Shown here: positions 1 to 7,363 of the stretch, piece after piece
Numbering within the stretch: position 1 is the first letter of the stretch
How the letters are laid out: each line of letters begins with the position of its first letter
DNA from: Salegentibacter agarivorans
Lineage (GTDB): Bacteria > Bacteroidota > Bacteroidia > Flavobacteriales > Flavobacteriaceae
NCBI RefSeq assembly: GCF_900113135.1
Contig: NZ_FOOH01000026.1
Coordinates: forward strand, 1-56,000
Reading direction: 5' to 3'
DNA length: 56,000 bases
The notes under the pieces: model-generated
The model's input: the letters and a program-made list of their open reading frames with translations, nothing else
Told to the model about the DNA's origin: nothing
The model's database searches: none
Position numbers and translations under genes: made by a program

Positions 1-110
1 GTATTGACGATTCTAACGGGATGATTTACAGGAACCAAATCATCATAACTGGGAGGTAAAAGACTTAACTGCGACTGGTTATAGGTCTTAAATACAACTT
101 TAGCTTTCAT
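1..110 (-). CDS. IS1182-family transposase, N-terminal fragment (partial at window edge)
   Basis: The minus strand from the ATG at 110 is open to base 1 and encodes 36 residues beginning MKAKVVFKTYNQSQLSLLPP and continuing with a YDDLVPVNHPVRIVN segment. The pattern of 'YNQ-QLSLLPPS-DDLVP-NHPVR' is the usual N-terminus of IS1182-type DDE transposases, which cut and paste the element through a DDE catalytic core. The core lies beyond the window, so whether the gene is intact cannot be judged. Confidence rests on N-terminal family resemblance only. Confidence 0.75.
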   Translation of the reverse strand, partial: MKAKVVFKTYNQSQLSLLPPSYDDLVPVNHPVRIVN

Positions 111-174
111 TACATGAAAATAATAAAAACCTCAAAATAATCCAACAAGAAAGGCTACCTTTTCAGACAGCCTC
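1..174 (-). mobile_element. IS1182-like insertion sequence, 5' end only (runs off the window)
   Basis: The element comprises the transposase start on the minus strand plus about 60 bases of upstream sequence. Just upstream of the gene, read on the minus strand, is GGCTGTCTGAAAAGG (about 158-172), which resembles terminal inverted repeats of Bacteroidota IS1182-type elements, so the outer boundary is placed near 172-175. This boundary is an inference: the other end, its matching inverted repeat and any target duplication lie outside the window. Sequence from about 180 onward looks like ordinary chromosomal intergenic DNA. Confidence 0.65.
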
Positions 175-270
175 CTTTGTTTTATACCTGAAATCCTGTA
201 ATTCACTACTATAGGTTCTAATAATTGTTAATTACAATACCTTTAGGTAAGTAACCAAAAATGTATAATT

Positions 271-759
271 ATGAAACGTCTGGTACTTATTATTTGTTTT
301 GCTTTATTGGGAACCACTGCTATGCAGGCACAAAGCGGATTAAGAATAGGAGGAAATGTTGGCTTACCTGTTGGAGATATTGAAGAAGTCAGTAATTTTC
401 AAGCCGGGGTAGATTTAGCTTATATGCTAGACGTCGCTGATATGTTATATCTAGGTCCTAAAATAGGATATACTCAATTCTTTATGGACGAAGATAATTT
501 TGGCGGTTTTGAAGTAGATGATCCTGCTTTTCTACCTATTGCAGCATCAGGAAGAATTTCACTTGCAAGAGGTTTCTTTTTTGGAGCCGATTTGGGCTAC
601 GCAGTAGGTTTAAATGATGGCAACGACGGTGGTTTTTATTATAGGCCGCAAGTGGGCTATAATTTTGGAATTATAGGTCTGGTAGGATCTTATACCGGAA
701 TTAGTGTAGATGGCGGTAGCTTTGGCGCTATAAACCTGGGACTTGAATTTGGATTGTAA
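271..759 (+). CDS. outer-membrane beta-barrel protein
   Basis: 162 aa with a clear Sec signal peptide (hydrophobic stretch in residues 3-18, cleavage likely after AMQA, residue 20). The mature part alternates polar and hydrophobic residues and is rich in Gly, Tyr and Phe, with repeated GYxxG-type strands (for example PKIGYTQFF, DLGYAVGLN, PQVGYNFGI) and ends in LGLEFGL, typical of the last strand of a small 8-strand barrel. It is probably an integral outer-membrane protein of the OmpX/PorT-like barrel type common in Bacteroidota. Ligand and role are unknown. It stands alone, with 142 bases before the next gene. Confidence 0.7.
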   Translation: MKRLVLIICFALLGTTAMQAQSGLRIGGNVGLPVGDIEEVSNFQAGVDLAYMLDVADMLYLGPKIGYTQFFMDEDNFGGFEVDDPAFLPIAASGRISLARGFFFGADLGYAVGLNDGNDGGFYYRPQVGYNFGIIGLVGSYTGISVDGGSFGAINLGLEFGL

Positions 760-901
760 CTGTAAGTAACCAACCAGAAATTACCCTTCTTAAAAATTGA
801 ATTTCCCTAAAAGGATCTTCTTTTTTTTCTGAAGGGTTTTTTATAGATCAACTATATCTTATTTTTTACCTTTACGAGTATAACCAGCTAACCGGTAAAA
901 A

Positions 902-1324
902 ATGAAAATAATGATTATAAACGGTCCCAACCTAAACCTTTTGGGAACCCGTGAGCCTGATACCTACGGAAATAAAAGTTTTGAAACCTACTTTTCTGAA
1001 CTTCAGTTTAAATTTCAAAAAACCGAACTTTCATATTTTCAAAGTAATATAGAAGGGGAGCTCATCAACAAACTTCATGAAGCCGATAAGGAGTTTGACG
1101 GGATTGTTTTAAATGCAGCCGCTTACACACATACTTCGGTGGGATTGGGAGATGCAATTAAAGGCATACAAACTCCTGTTGTAGAAGTACATATTTCCAA
1201 CACTCATTCGCGGGAAGAATTCAGGCATAAATCTTATATAGCTCCTAACGCTAAGGGGGTAATCCTTGGGTTTGGACTTTTGGGATATGATTTAGCAATT
1301 CAAAGTTTTTTAAATGAAATATGA
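902..1324 (+). CDS. aroQ: 3-dehydroquinate dehydratase, type II
   Basis: 140 aa, the usual length of the family. Type II dehydroquinase catalyses the third step of the shikimate pathway, trans-dehydration of 3-dehydroquinate to 3-dehydroshikimate, as a cytosolic dodecamer. Visible hallmarks are the N-terminal NGPNLNLLGTREPDTYG motif with the lid Tyr and Arg, the NAAAYTHTSVGL segment and VEVHISNTHSREEFRHKSY, which holds the catalytic His. The stop codon overlaps the start of the next gene (ATGA at 1321-1324), so the two are co-transcribed and probably translationally coupled. There is an AT-rich, promoter-like stretch near 868-880 but its -33 box is poor. Confidence 0.96.
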   Translation: MKIMIINGPNLNLLGTREPDTYGNKSFETYFSELQFKFQKTELSYFQSNIEGELINKLHEADKEFDGIVLNAAAYTHTSVGLGDAIKGIQTPVVEVHISNTHSREEFRHKSYIAPNAKGVILGFGLLGYDLAIQSFLNEI

Positions 1325-2049
1325 TGAAAAAAGCCTATCTAAATTGGAGTAGTGGTAAAGATGCTGCTTTGGCATTTTATAAGGTTAAGCAGGATGGCGA
1401 ATATTCGGTGCAAAAATTAGTCACAACGGTAAATACTGAGTTTAACCGAATTTCTATGCACGGTGTACGACTCGAATTACTACAAAAACAGGCAGCATGT
1501 TTAGATTTACAGCTTCAACAAATAGAATTGAATGGTGAGGTTTCTATGGAAAATTATAATGAGATAATGACAATAGAAACGAACAACCTTTTAGATGAAG
1601 GATTTACCCATAGTATCTTTGGTGATATTTTTCTCGAAGACCTGAAGCGTTACCGTGAAAATCAATTAGAGGAAATAGGGGTGCAGGCAGTATTTCCGCT
1701 TTGGAAACAGGATACAAAAAAGCTTTTAGAAGAATTTATTGCAACCGGATTTAAAGCTATTGTAGTTTGCGTAAATACAAATAAACTCGACAAATCTTAC
1801 TGCGGAAGAATTTTAGACCAAAGCTTTTTAAAAGATTTACCAAAAGACGTGGATCCATGTGGTGAAAACGGGGAATTTCACACTTTTGTTTTTGATGGAC
1901 CAATCTTTAACGAACCAATTAAATTTAAAAAAGGGGAGATGGTGGAGAGATCTTATAAACCTGCTGAAGAATCAGATAATAATTGCTTTTCTAACGATCA
2001 AAAATCCTGGGATACCAGTTTTGTGTATTGTGATTTGTTGTTGGAATAG
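1321..2049 (+). CDS. Dph6-related PP-loop ATPase (diphthine--ammonia ligase-like)
   Basis: 242 aa. The N-terminus carries the PP-loop nucleotide motif (NWSSGKDAALA, residues 8-18) of the adenine-nucleotide alpha-hydrolase/ATP-pyrophosphatase superfamily. Later segments (ATGFKAIVVCVNTNKLDKSYCGR and DPCGENGEFHTFVFDGPIF) match the family that includes eukaryotic and archaeal Dph6, which amidates diphthine on EF2. Bacteria lack diphthamide, so the substrate here is unknown; an ATP-dependent amidation or thiolation is only an inference. The start is ATG ATG within the ATGA overlap with aroQ. It ends before a dispersed repeat and a bidirectional terminator. Confidence 0.8.
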   Translation: MMKKAYLNWSSGKDAALAFYKVKQDGEYSVQKLVTTVNTEFNRISMHGVRLELLQKQAACLDLQLQQIELNGEVSMENYNEIMTIETNNLLDEGFTHSIFGDIFLEDLKRYRENQLEEIGVQAVFPLWKQDTKKLLEEFIATGFKAIVVCVNTNKLDKSYCGRILDQSFLKDLPKDVDPCGENGEFHTFVFDGPIFNEPIKFKKGEMVERSYKPAEESDNNCFSNDQKSWDTSFVYCDLLLE

Positions 2050-2129
2050 AAATCTAAACATTTTTACTTCTTCACGAAACTTTGGGATTGTTTCAGCTTC
2101 TAACATAATTAAATTTAAGCATATTAGAT

Positions 2130-2157
2130 CCTGAAATAAATTCAGGATGACGTTAAA
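2130..2157. repeat. dispersed palindrome, 28-base copy A
   Basis: A hairpin formed by CCTGAA and TTCAGG around ATAAA is followed by ATGACGTTAAA. The whole 28-base block is exactly repeated at 44701-44728. A related core (GAATGACGTTC after a CCCGAAGCTTCGGG hairpin) occurs at 14552-14580. It lies between convergent genes and resembles the short REP-like 'CCTGAA...TTCAGGATGACG' repeats scattered through flavobacterial intergenic regions. Confidence 0.85.
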
Positions 2158-2162
2158 AACTA

Positions 2163-2197
2163 AAAATCCCCGAAACAATATTGCTTCGGGGATTTTA
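2163..2197. terminator. bidirectional intrinsic terminator
   Basis: A strong hairpin, AAAATCCCCGAA paired with TTCGGGGATTTT around a short CAATATTG-containing loop, sits between the convergent Dph6-like gene and lpdA. A-runs on one side and T-runs on the other allow termination in both directions. Confidence 0.85.
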
Positions 2198-2218
2198 ATT
2201 TTTAAAATTATATGCTTC

Positions 2219-3610
2219 TTAAATATGAATTACTTCATCGTAAGCAGCAGCCACAGCTTCCATCACCGCTTCACTCATTGTAGGGTGAGGGTGAACTGCT
2301 TTTAATACTTCGTGGCCTGTAGTTTCCAGTTTACGTCCCAGAACTGCTTCCGCGATCATATCGGTAACGCCGGCGCCAATCATATGGCAACCTAACCATT
2401 CACCGTATTTAGCATCAAAAATTACTTTTACGAACCCTTCAGATTTCCCTGCAGCTTTTGCTTTTCCTGAAGCAGAGAACGGGAATTTACCTACTTTAAG
2501 TTCGTAACCGGCTTCTTTGGCTTGCTTTTCAGTCATACCGACCGATGCAATTTCTGGCGTAGCATAAGTACATCCGGGAATGTTTCCGTAGTCTAATGGT
2601 TCTACATCCATTCCTTTTATCTTTTCTACACAAAGAATACCTTCTGCAGAAGCAACGTGAGCAAGGGCTGGCCCGTGAACTACATCACCAATGGCATAAA
2701 TTCCGTCTACATTGGTTTTATAAAAATCGTCTACAACAATTTTATCTTTATCGGTCTTGATCTTAAGATCTTCAAGGCCTATGTTTTCAATATTGGTTTT
2801 AATTCCAACTGCAGAAAGTACGATATCAGCTTCCAGTGTTTCTTCGCCTTTTTTGGTTTTTACCTTAGCTTTTACTGTTTTGCCAGATGTATCTACACTT
2901 TCTACTGAAGAATTGGTCATTACCTTAATTCCCGCTTTTTTGAGACTACGCTCAAATTGCTTGGAGATTTCTTCGTCTTCTAAAGGAACTACATTTGGCA
3001 AAAATTCTACCACTGTAACATCTGTTCCCATAGCATTATAGAAATGAGCAAACTCAACCCCAATAGCGCCAGAACCAACAACAATCATAGATTTTGGTTG
3101 TTTTTCCAGGCTCATTGCCTCACGGTAACCAATTACTTTTTTACCGTCTTGCTTAAGGTTTGGTAATTCGCGAGAACGCGCACCGGTAGCTACAATAATA
3201 TTATCGGCCTGGTATTCTTTGGTTTTATCGTCTTTATCTGTGACAGCGACTTTTTTACCGGATTTTAATTTTCCGAAGCCTTCAATTACGTCAATTTTAT
3301 TTTTCTTCATTAGGAACTGAACTCCTTTGCTCATTCCTGCAGCCACGTCGCGGCTACGTTTAATGACTTTTGAAAAATCCTTATCGGCTTTTTCAAGGCT
3401 TAATCCGTAATCTTCGGCGTGTTTCAGGTAATCAAAAACCTCGGCACTCTTTAAAAGGGCTTTAGTTGGGATACATCCCCAGTTTAAACAAACACCTCCA
3501 AGGCTTTCTTTTTCTACAATTGCGGTTTTAAAACCTAGTTGTGAAGCTCTAATGGCGGTTACATAACCTCCCGGGCCACTACCTAAAACAATGATATCGT
3601 ATTTACTCAT
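2219..3610 (-). CDS. lpdA: dihydrolipoyl dehydrogenase (E3)
   Basis: 463 aa, the normal length for E3. This flavoprotein reoxidises dihydrolipoamide with NAD+ in the pyruvate, 2-oxoglutarate and branched-chain 2-oxoacid dehydrogenase complexes and in glycine cleavage. The FAD Rossmann motif GSGPGG is at residues 10-15. The redox-active disulfide is in GGVCLNWGCIPTK (Cys41/Cys46), the NAD-binding motif GSGAIGVEF is in the middle, and the catalytic His-Glu pair is in HPHPTMSEAV near the C-terminus. The start has family-typical MSKYDIIVLG. The gene is monocistronic here, away from E1/E2 genes, so the subunit is probably shared between complexes. Confidence 0.96.
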   Translation of the reverse strand: MSKYDIIVLGSGPGGYVTAIRASQLGFKTAIVEKESLGGVCLNWGCIPTKALLKSAEVFDYLKHAEDYGLSLEKADKDFSKVIKRSRDVAAGMSKGVQFLMKKNKIDVIEGFGKLKSGKKVAVTDKDDKTKEYQADNIIVATGARSRELPNLKQDGKKVIGYREAMSLEKQPKSMIVVGSGAIGVEFAHFYNAMGTDVTVVEFLPNVVPLEDEEISKQFERSLKKAGIKVMTNSSVESVDTSGKTVKAKVKTKKGEETLEADIVLSAVGIKTNIENIGLEDLKIKTDKDKIVVDDFYKTNVDGIYAIGDVVHGPALAHVASAEGILCVEKIKGMDVEPLDYGNIPGCTYATPEIASVGMTEKQAKEAGYELKVGKFPFSASGKAKAAGKSEGFVKVIFDAKYGEWLGCHMIGAGVTDMIAEAVLGRKLETTGHEVLKAVHPHPTMSEAVMEAVAAAYDEVIHI

Positions 3611-3645
3611 ATTCGGAATTTTTTATTAGGCTTAATAAATCAAAT

Positions 3646-3658
3646 CTCGCTTAGCGAG
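3646..3658. other. small hairpin upstream of lpdA
   Basis: CTCGCTTAGCGAG is a 5-bp stem with a 3-base loop, 36 bases upstream of the lpdA start. It could be an operator or 5'-leader structure of lpdA. Nothing else was recognised in 3611-3778, which is plain AT-rich intergenic sequence. Confidence 0.35.
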
Positions 3659-3778
3659 TGAAGTTGCGAATTTAAGGAATAATCGCTTAAACTGAAAAGT
3701 TTTCGTAAGGAGTATACCAGCTATATTAAAGGTGAAGATTTTGAATTCTATTTATGTTGTATTTTATGAATACAAATA

Positions 3779-3810
3779 GACCTCCCAGGTTTTGAAACCT
3801 GGGAGGTCTA
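3779..3810. repeat. perfect palindrome, dispersed 'cctcccaggtttt' type
   Basis: GACCTCCCAGGTTT and AAACCTGGGAGGTC form a 14-bp perfect stem with a minimal TG/GA turn. It lies 25 bases downstream of the collagen-like lipoprotein gene (minus strand). Palindromes of this sequence type are common in Bacteroidota intergenic regions. It may serve as a terminator, though the T-run on the minus side is short. Confidence 0.85.
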
Positions 3811-3835
3811 ATAAAAACTTAATATAAATGAAGGC

Positions 3836-4405
3836 TTATTTAATTGCTTCAACTTTTTTTACATCACTTTCTTTTAAATCAAGTGCGTTCATAACGGCAT
3901 CAATATTTGAACTGTCAAAATTCGCATTTTCATAAAAATTAGCCGGAATAATGGCGATCCTAAAAATCTGACCTTCAGTAAAATCATCACTTAGTGCAGC
4001 CAGGTCATAATTTCCGTCAATAAAAATTTCAGTATCTACAAAAGTATGGTTAAAAACATATTGTATAGTTCCATCTTCGGTAAAAAAATTCTGAGGTAAC
4101 ATGCTCCATTCATCTACATCGCTACCATCATCTAATTGACCTATAGCGTCCAGGCGATAAATTAAAACAACATCTGTTTCAAGAACTTCAACATCAGTGA
4201 AGTCGCTAAAAGCCAAAAGATCAGTAGTCCATAAATTAGCTCCCTCGTCATAAAAAAAGTTAGAATTTATTTCGAATATCGTTGCAGATGCGCCACCAAA
4301 TCCATCTTCACCGGGAGGTCCTGGAGGTCCCTGCGGGCCCTGATCTCCTTCACAGGCGGAGAATAAAAATGTGGTCATAAATAAAATAGAAAATAATTTT
4401 TTCAT
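3836..4405 (-). CDS. collagen-like lipoprotein
   Basis: 189 aa. A lipoprotein signal ends in LFSAC (Cys18), followed immediately by a short collagen-like Gly-X-Y tract (GDQGPQGPPGPPGEDGFGG, residues 20-38). The remaining 150 residues are a soluble domain with many acidic and aromatic residues and no recognised motif. Proteins with this architecture (lipobox, a few G-P-P triplets, unknown domain) are widespread in Bacteroidota, but their function is not known. The acidic residue right after the Cys would fit surface export in this phylum (inference). It follows two msrB genes on the same strand with 19 bases of spacing, so it may share their transcript. Confidence 0.75.
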   Translation of the reverse strand: MKKLFSILFMTTFLFSACEGDQGPQGPPGPPGEDGFGGASATIFEINSNFFYDEGANLWTTDLLAFSDFTDVEVLETDVVLIYRLDAIGQLDDGSDVDEWSMLPQNFFTEDGTIQYVFNHTFVDTEIFIDGNYDLAALSDDFTEGQIFRIAIIPANFYENANFDSSNIDAVMNALDLKESDVKKVEAIK

Positions 4406-4424
4406 AATAATAGGTGTTAGGTTG

Positions 4425-4817
4425 TTATTTATTAAAATTTATACTGGCCGAATTTACGCAATATCGTTGTCCGGTTTCAGTAGGTCCATCATCAAAGACG
4501 TGGCCAAGATGCCCGCCGCAGTTAGCACATAGAATTTCTGTTCTAATCATACCAAAGGTTTTATCCTGTACGTATTCTACTTTTCCTTCTATAGCTTTAT
4601 CAAAACTGGGCCAACCGCAGCCGCTCTCAAACTTGGCTTCACTGTCAAAAAGTTTTTCGCCACAACCGGCGCAAAAATACTCACCATCTTCAAAATGCAT
4701 ATTGTATTTGCCGGTGTGTGGTGCTTCTGTTCCTTTTTTTCTCAATACCCGAAATTGCTCTTCAGAGAGTTGTTCTTTCCATTCGGTTTCGGGTTTTTCT
4801 ATACTGTACTTTTTCAT
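4425..4817 (-). CDS. msrB: peptide-methionine (R)-S-oxide reductase MsrB, cytosolic
   Basis: 130 aa, a bare MsrB domain with no signal peptide. MsrB reduces methionine-R-sulfoxide in oxidised proteins. Visible features are two zinc CxxC pairs (CAGC and CANC), the GCGWPSFD substrate loop, GGHLGHVFDDGP, and the catalytic Cys120 in RYCVNSASINF. It lies 8 bases downstream of a second, exported msrB. The pair thus supplies protein repair both inside the cytoplasm and in the envelope. Confidence 0.95.
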   Translation of the reverse strand: MKKYSIEKPETEWKEQLSEEQFRVLRKKGTEAPHTGKYNMHFEDGEYFCAGCGEKLFDSEAKFESGCGWPSFDKAIEGKVEYVQDKTFGMIRTEILCANCGGHLGHVFDDGPTETGQRYCVNSASINFNK

Positions 4818-4825
4818 AATAAATC

Positions 4826-5320
4826 TTATTTTTCTTTTGGTTCAAAATCCATCGCAATCCCGTTTATGCAATGTCTTTTACCAGTGGTTTCTTTTGGTCC
4901 ATCCTCAAAAACATGGCCTAAATGCCCACCACAACGGGCGCAGTGTACTTCGTTTCTTTGGTAGCCTAATTTAGAATCGGTTCCATAAGCAACTCCGCCT
5001 TCAATGGGGCGATCAAAACTTGGCCAGCCCGTACCGCTCATAAATTTATGTTCGGTTTTGTAAAGTTCGTTTCCGCAGGCAGCGCAAACAAAAGTCCCGG
5101 CTTCTTTTATATCATTTAAAGGACTGGAGAATGCTGGCTCTGTAGCCGCTTTTCGTAAAACCTTATATTCTGCATCGGTTAGTTCTGCTTTCCATTCTTT
5201 ATCAGTTTTGGAAACTTCAAACTCTTCCTGTGCTTTTTGATTTTTCTCCTGTTCTTTTTGGGCATTGCCCTGGCAGCTCATCACAAAGACGGCGAGTAAA
5301 ATTGGTATTATCTTTTTCAT
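4826..5320 (-). CDS. msrB: lipoprotein peptide-methionine (R)-S-oxide reductase MsrB
   Basis: 164 aa. The lipoprotein signal ends FVMSC (Cys16) and is followed by a charged Gln/Lys/Glu linker of about 25 residues and then a complete MsrB domain: CAAC and CARC zinc pairs, GTGWPSFDRPI, GGHLGHVFEDGP, and catalytic Cys151 in RHCINGIAM. It is probably anchored in the periplasm or outer membrane, repairing oxidised envelope proteins; the electron donor is not encoded nearby. First gene of an apparent msrB-msrB-lipoprotein unit. Confidence 0.93.
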   Translation of the reverse strand: MKKIIPILLAVFVMSCQGNAQKEQEKNQKAQEEFEVSKTDKEWKAELTDAEYKVLRKAATEPAFSSPLNDIKEAGTFVCAACGNELYKTEHKFMSGTGWPSFDRPIEGGVAYGTDSKLGYQRNEVHCARCGGHLGHVFEDGPKETTGKRHCINGIAMDFEPKEK

Positions 5321-5367
5321 TGCTTTTTAATTTAAATAGCTACATATAAAAGGAAATAGCCATTTCT

Positions 5368-5389
5368 AAAAACCCTAGATGGGTTTTTT
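5368..5389 (-). terminator. intrinsic terminator after the alpha/beta hydrolase gene
   Basis: AAAACCC and GGGTTTT pair around TAGAT, with further A/T runs on both sides. It lies between the hydrolase stop (5408) and the exported msrB start (5320), so it separates two minus-strand units. Confidence 0.65.
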
Positions 5390-5407
5390 CCTTTAAAAGT
5401 ACAAAGA

Positions 5408-6277
5408 TTATACCGCGATGAACGTTGTGATTTTGTTAATTACTTTAGAGTCGCCCAATATACGTCTGTGTCCTAAGCCGTTTGTTATAAAGAGTTCGCT
5501 GTTTTCTAAAGCCTTGTGAATATCGTAAGCTGAAGATATTTCTACATCTACATCATCCTCATCGTGAACAACAAGAGTAGGTATATTTACCTCTTTAGCC
5601 GAGATTGCTCCTGAATAGCTGTCCATATCAATATCGAATTTTTTATCGAAATGAGCTTTCATTTTATCGGCAACCTTACGGTTCATCTTAAGGTTTCGCG
5701 CAAATTCACGGGTTATGTGGGTAATACTATTGGCTGTGCCTATTATTACCAGTTTTTTTGTGTTCAATCCATCTTTTACAGCTCTAAGCGTAGCCATACC
5801 CCCAAGCGAATGGCCAATCACAGCTTCAAATGGGCCATGTTTTTCATTTAAAAACTGAATGGAATCTATAAAATCCAGCATCATACTTTTCCTGCCAGGA
5901 GCTTTACCGTGGGCGGGAGCATCAAAGCTAATGGTACTAAAGCCTTCAGCTTTTAAGGTTTCAGCTATTTTGGCTAATTGGGTTCCACGGCCACTCCAGC
6001 CGTGCACCAATAAAATTTTCTTTTTGCTTTCCCCAAATTCATATACCACAATTTCACGCCCGGTTTTTGGAATTTCTGTCCGGTATTGTTTAGAAAGTTC
6101 ATCCATGTTTTTTTCACGCTCTGGCAGCTTATATTTAAACGGAGTTAAAAAAAGTTGCCCAGCAAACCTGCTGGCTACAAAGGGTGATAGCTTAGAGAGT
6201 ACGTTGCCGGTATATCTAATATAATTAGGTACAAGTAATCTTTGTACCGGGATTTGGTCTTTTTGCTGTTTGTTCAT
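5408..6277 (-). CDS. alpha/beta hydrolase
   Basis: 289 aa from the ATG at 6277. A longer reading from a TTG at 6304 adds nine residues and is less likely. The fold's signatures are the oxyanion-hole LLVHGWSGRG (about residue 90), the nucleophile elbow GHSLGGM with the catalytic Ser, an acid in VVHDEDDVDVE, and the catalytic His in GLGHRRILGD. It is a cytosolic serine hydrolase of the Hydrolase_4/BAAT-like type; the substrate is unknown. The N-terminal 60 residues are not part of the core fold. It is transcribed alone, with terminator-like hairpin downstream. Confidence 0.85.
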   Translation of the reverse strand: MNKQQKDQIPVQRLLVPNYIRYTGNVLSKLSPFVASRFAGQLFLTPFKYKLPEREKNMDELSKQYRTEIPKTGREIVVYEFGESKKKILLVHGWSGRGTQLAKIAETLKAEGFSTISFDAPAHGKAPGRKSMMLDFIDSIQFLNEKHGPFEAVIGHSLGGMATLRAVKDGLNTKKLVIIGTANSITHITREFARNLKMNRKVADKMKAHFDKKFDIDMDSYSGAISAKEVNIPTLVVHDEDDVDVEISSAYDIHKALENSELFITNGLGHRRILGDSKVINKITTFIAV

Positions 6278-6459
6278 TTTTAATTTTAGGTAATTAAGTC
6301 GCAATTTACATATTTCTTAAATGCCCTATCCCGGAAGAAACGGCTATCTCCAGGATTATTCTCATTATGGTATCATTTTTGAAAACTGTTAAATGATGCT
6401 TAAAGCGATTAATAAGCATTCAAGGCTTTTGTAATTTTAACAAAACTAAACCAAAACAT

Positions 6460-7281
6460 ATGAAACTTAAAAAGACAATTAGTGTGATTGCTGTTTTACT
6501 GCTCGTGGTAGCATGTAAAACCAATCCATTTACCGGAGAAAAGAATTTAAATTTTGTCTCTAACGATCAGTTATTTCCTGCTTCTTTTCAGCAATACGAT
6601 CAATTCTTGTCTGAAAATGAAGTTATAACTGGCACTGCCGAGTCACAAATGATTAAGCGAACAGGTAATAAAATTGAAACTGCCGCTGAGCGTTACCTAA
6701 ATGCAAATGGGTACCAGGGATTTTTAGAAGATTTTAAATGGGAATATAATCTTGTAAAAGATGATGCAGTAAATGCGTTTGCAATGCCTGGTGGAAAAAT
6801 AGTTTTCTTTACCGGAATTTTACCGGTAGCTGAAACCGAAACCGGCATAGCCGTTGTTATGGCTCACGAGATTGCCCACGCCCTTGCCGATCATGGAGCC
6901 CAAAGAATGAGTGCAGCACAATTGCAACAATTAGGAGCAGTTGCAGGCTCAGTTGCTGTTAGCGGTAGAAGCCAGGAAACTCAGCAAATTTTTGCACAGG
7001 CTTACGGTTTGGGAACACAGTTAGGAGTAATGTTACCTTTTAGCCGTAGCCACGAGACCGAAGCCGATAGAATTGGTTTAACTTTAATGGCAATAGCTGG
7101 ATATGATCCTTACGAGGCTGCCGATTTGTGGAGAAGGATGGCTGCGCAAAGTGATGGACAGGCTCCACCAGAGTTTTTAAGTACTCACCCTGCTAATGAA
7201 ACCAGGATAAACAACCTGCAAAAATGGGCACCTGAAGCTGAAGCCGAAGCTAAAAAATACGGTGTTACAAGTTTCCAATAA
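6460..7281 (+). CDS. M48-family zinc metalloprotease, lipoprotein
   Basis: 273 aa. A lipoprotein signal ends VVAC (Cys19), followed by NPFTGEKNLNFV, a typical start of periplasmic M48 peptidases related to E. coli LoiP/YcaL/BepA. The zinc site is HEIAH (136-140) with the third ligand Glu in HETEADRIGL (about residue 201), and the C-terminus has the family's LSTHPANETRINNL motif. It probably degrades or helps fold damaged envelope proteins. There is no C-terminal TPR domain, so it is LoiP-like rather than BepA-like. Monocistronic, with its own terminator. Confidence 0.9.
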   Translation: MKLKKTISVIAVLLLVVACKTNPFTGEKNLNFVSNDQLFPASFQQYDQFLSENEVITGTAESQMIKRTGNKIETAAERYLNANGYQGFLEDFKWEYNLVKDDAVNAFAMPGGKIVFFTGILPVAETETGIAVVMAHEIAHALADHGAQRMSAAQLQQLGAVAGSVAVSGRSQETQQIFAQAYGLGTQLGVMLPFSRSHETEADRIGLTLMAIAGYDPYEAADLWRRMAAQSDGQAPPEFLSTHPANETRINNLQKWAPEAEAEAKKYGVTSFQ

Positions 7282-7302
7282 AACATAATGTATAAATTAT
7301 CT

Positions 7303-7332
7303 GAAAAAGCTGTCTTTTAAGGCAGCTTTTTC
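7303..7332 (+). terminator. intrinsic terminator
   Basis: AAAAAGCTG and CAGCTTTTT pair around a TCTTTTAAGG loop 22 bases after the M48 protease stop. The T-run follows on the plus strand. Confidence 0.85.
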
Positions 7333-7363
7333 TATTTTAGGGCTCCTTAAAGATTCTGAATAA

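Noticed and set aside
783-846. Possible terminator after the outer-membrane barrel gene
   Set aside because: CCCTTC and GAAGGG could pair but the 42-base loop makes it doubtful, despite a following T-run.
4414-4974. Long plus-strand open frame opposite the two msrB genes
   Set aside because: It runs antisense through two clear MsrB domains and encodes no plausible protein; the strand is an AT/GC-pattern shadow.
6396-6419. Inverted repeat ATGCTT/AAGCAT upstream of the M48 protease
   Set aside because: Only 6 bp with a 12-base gap in AT-rich sequence; easily by chance.
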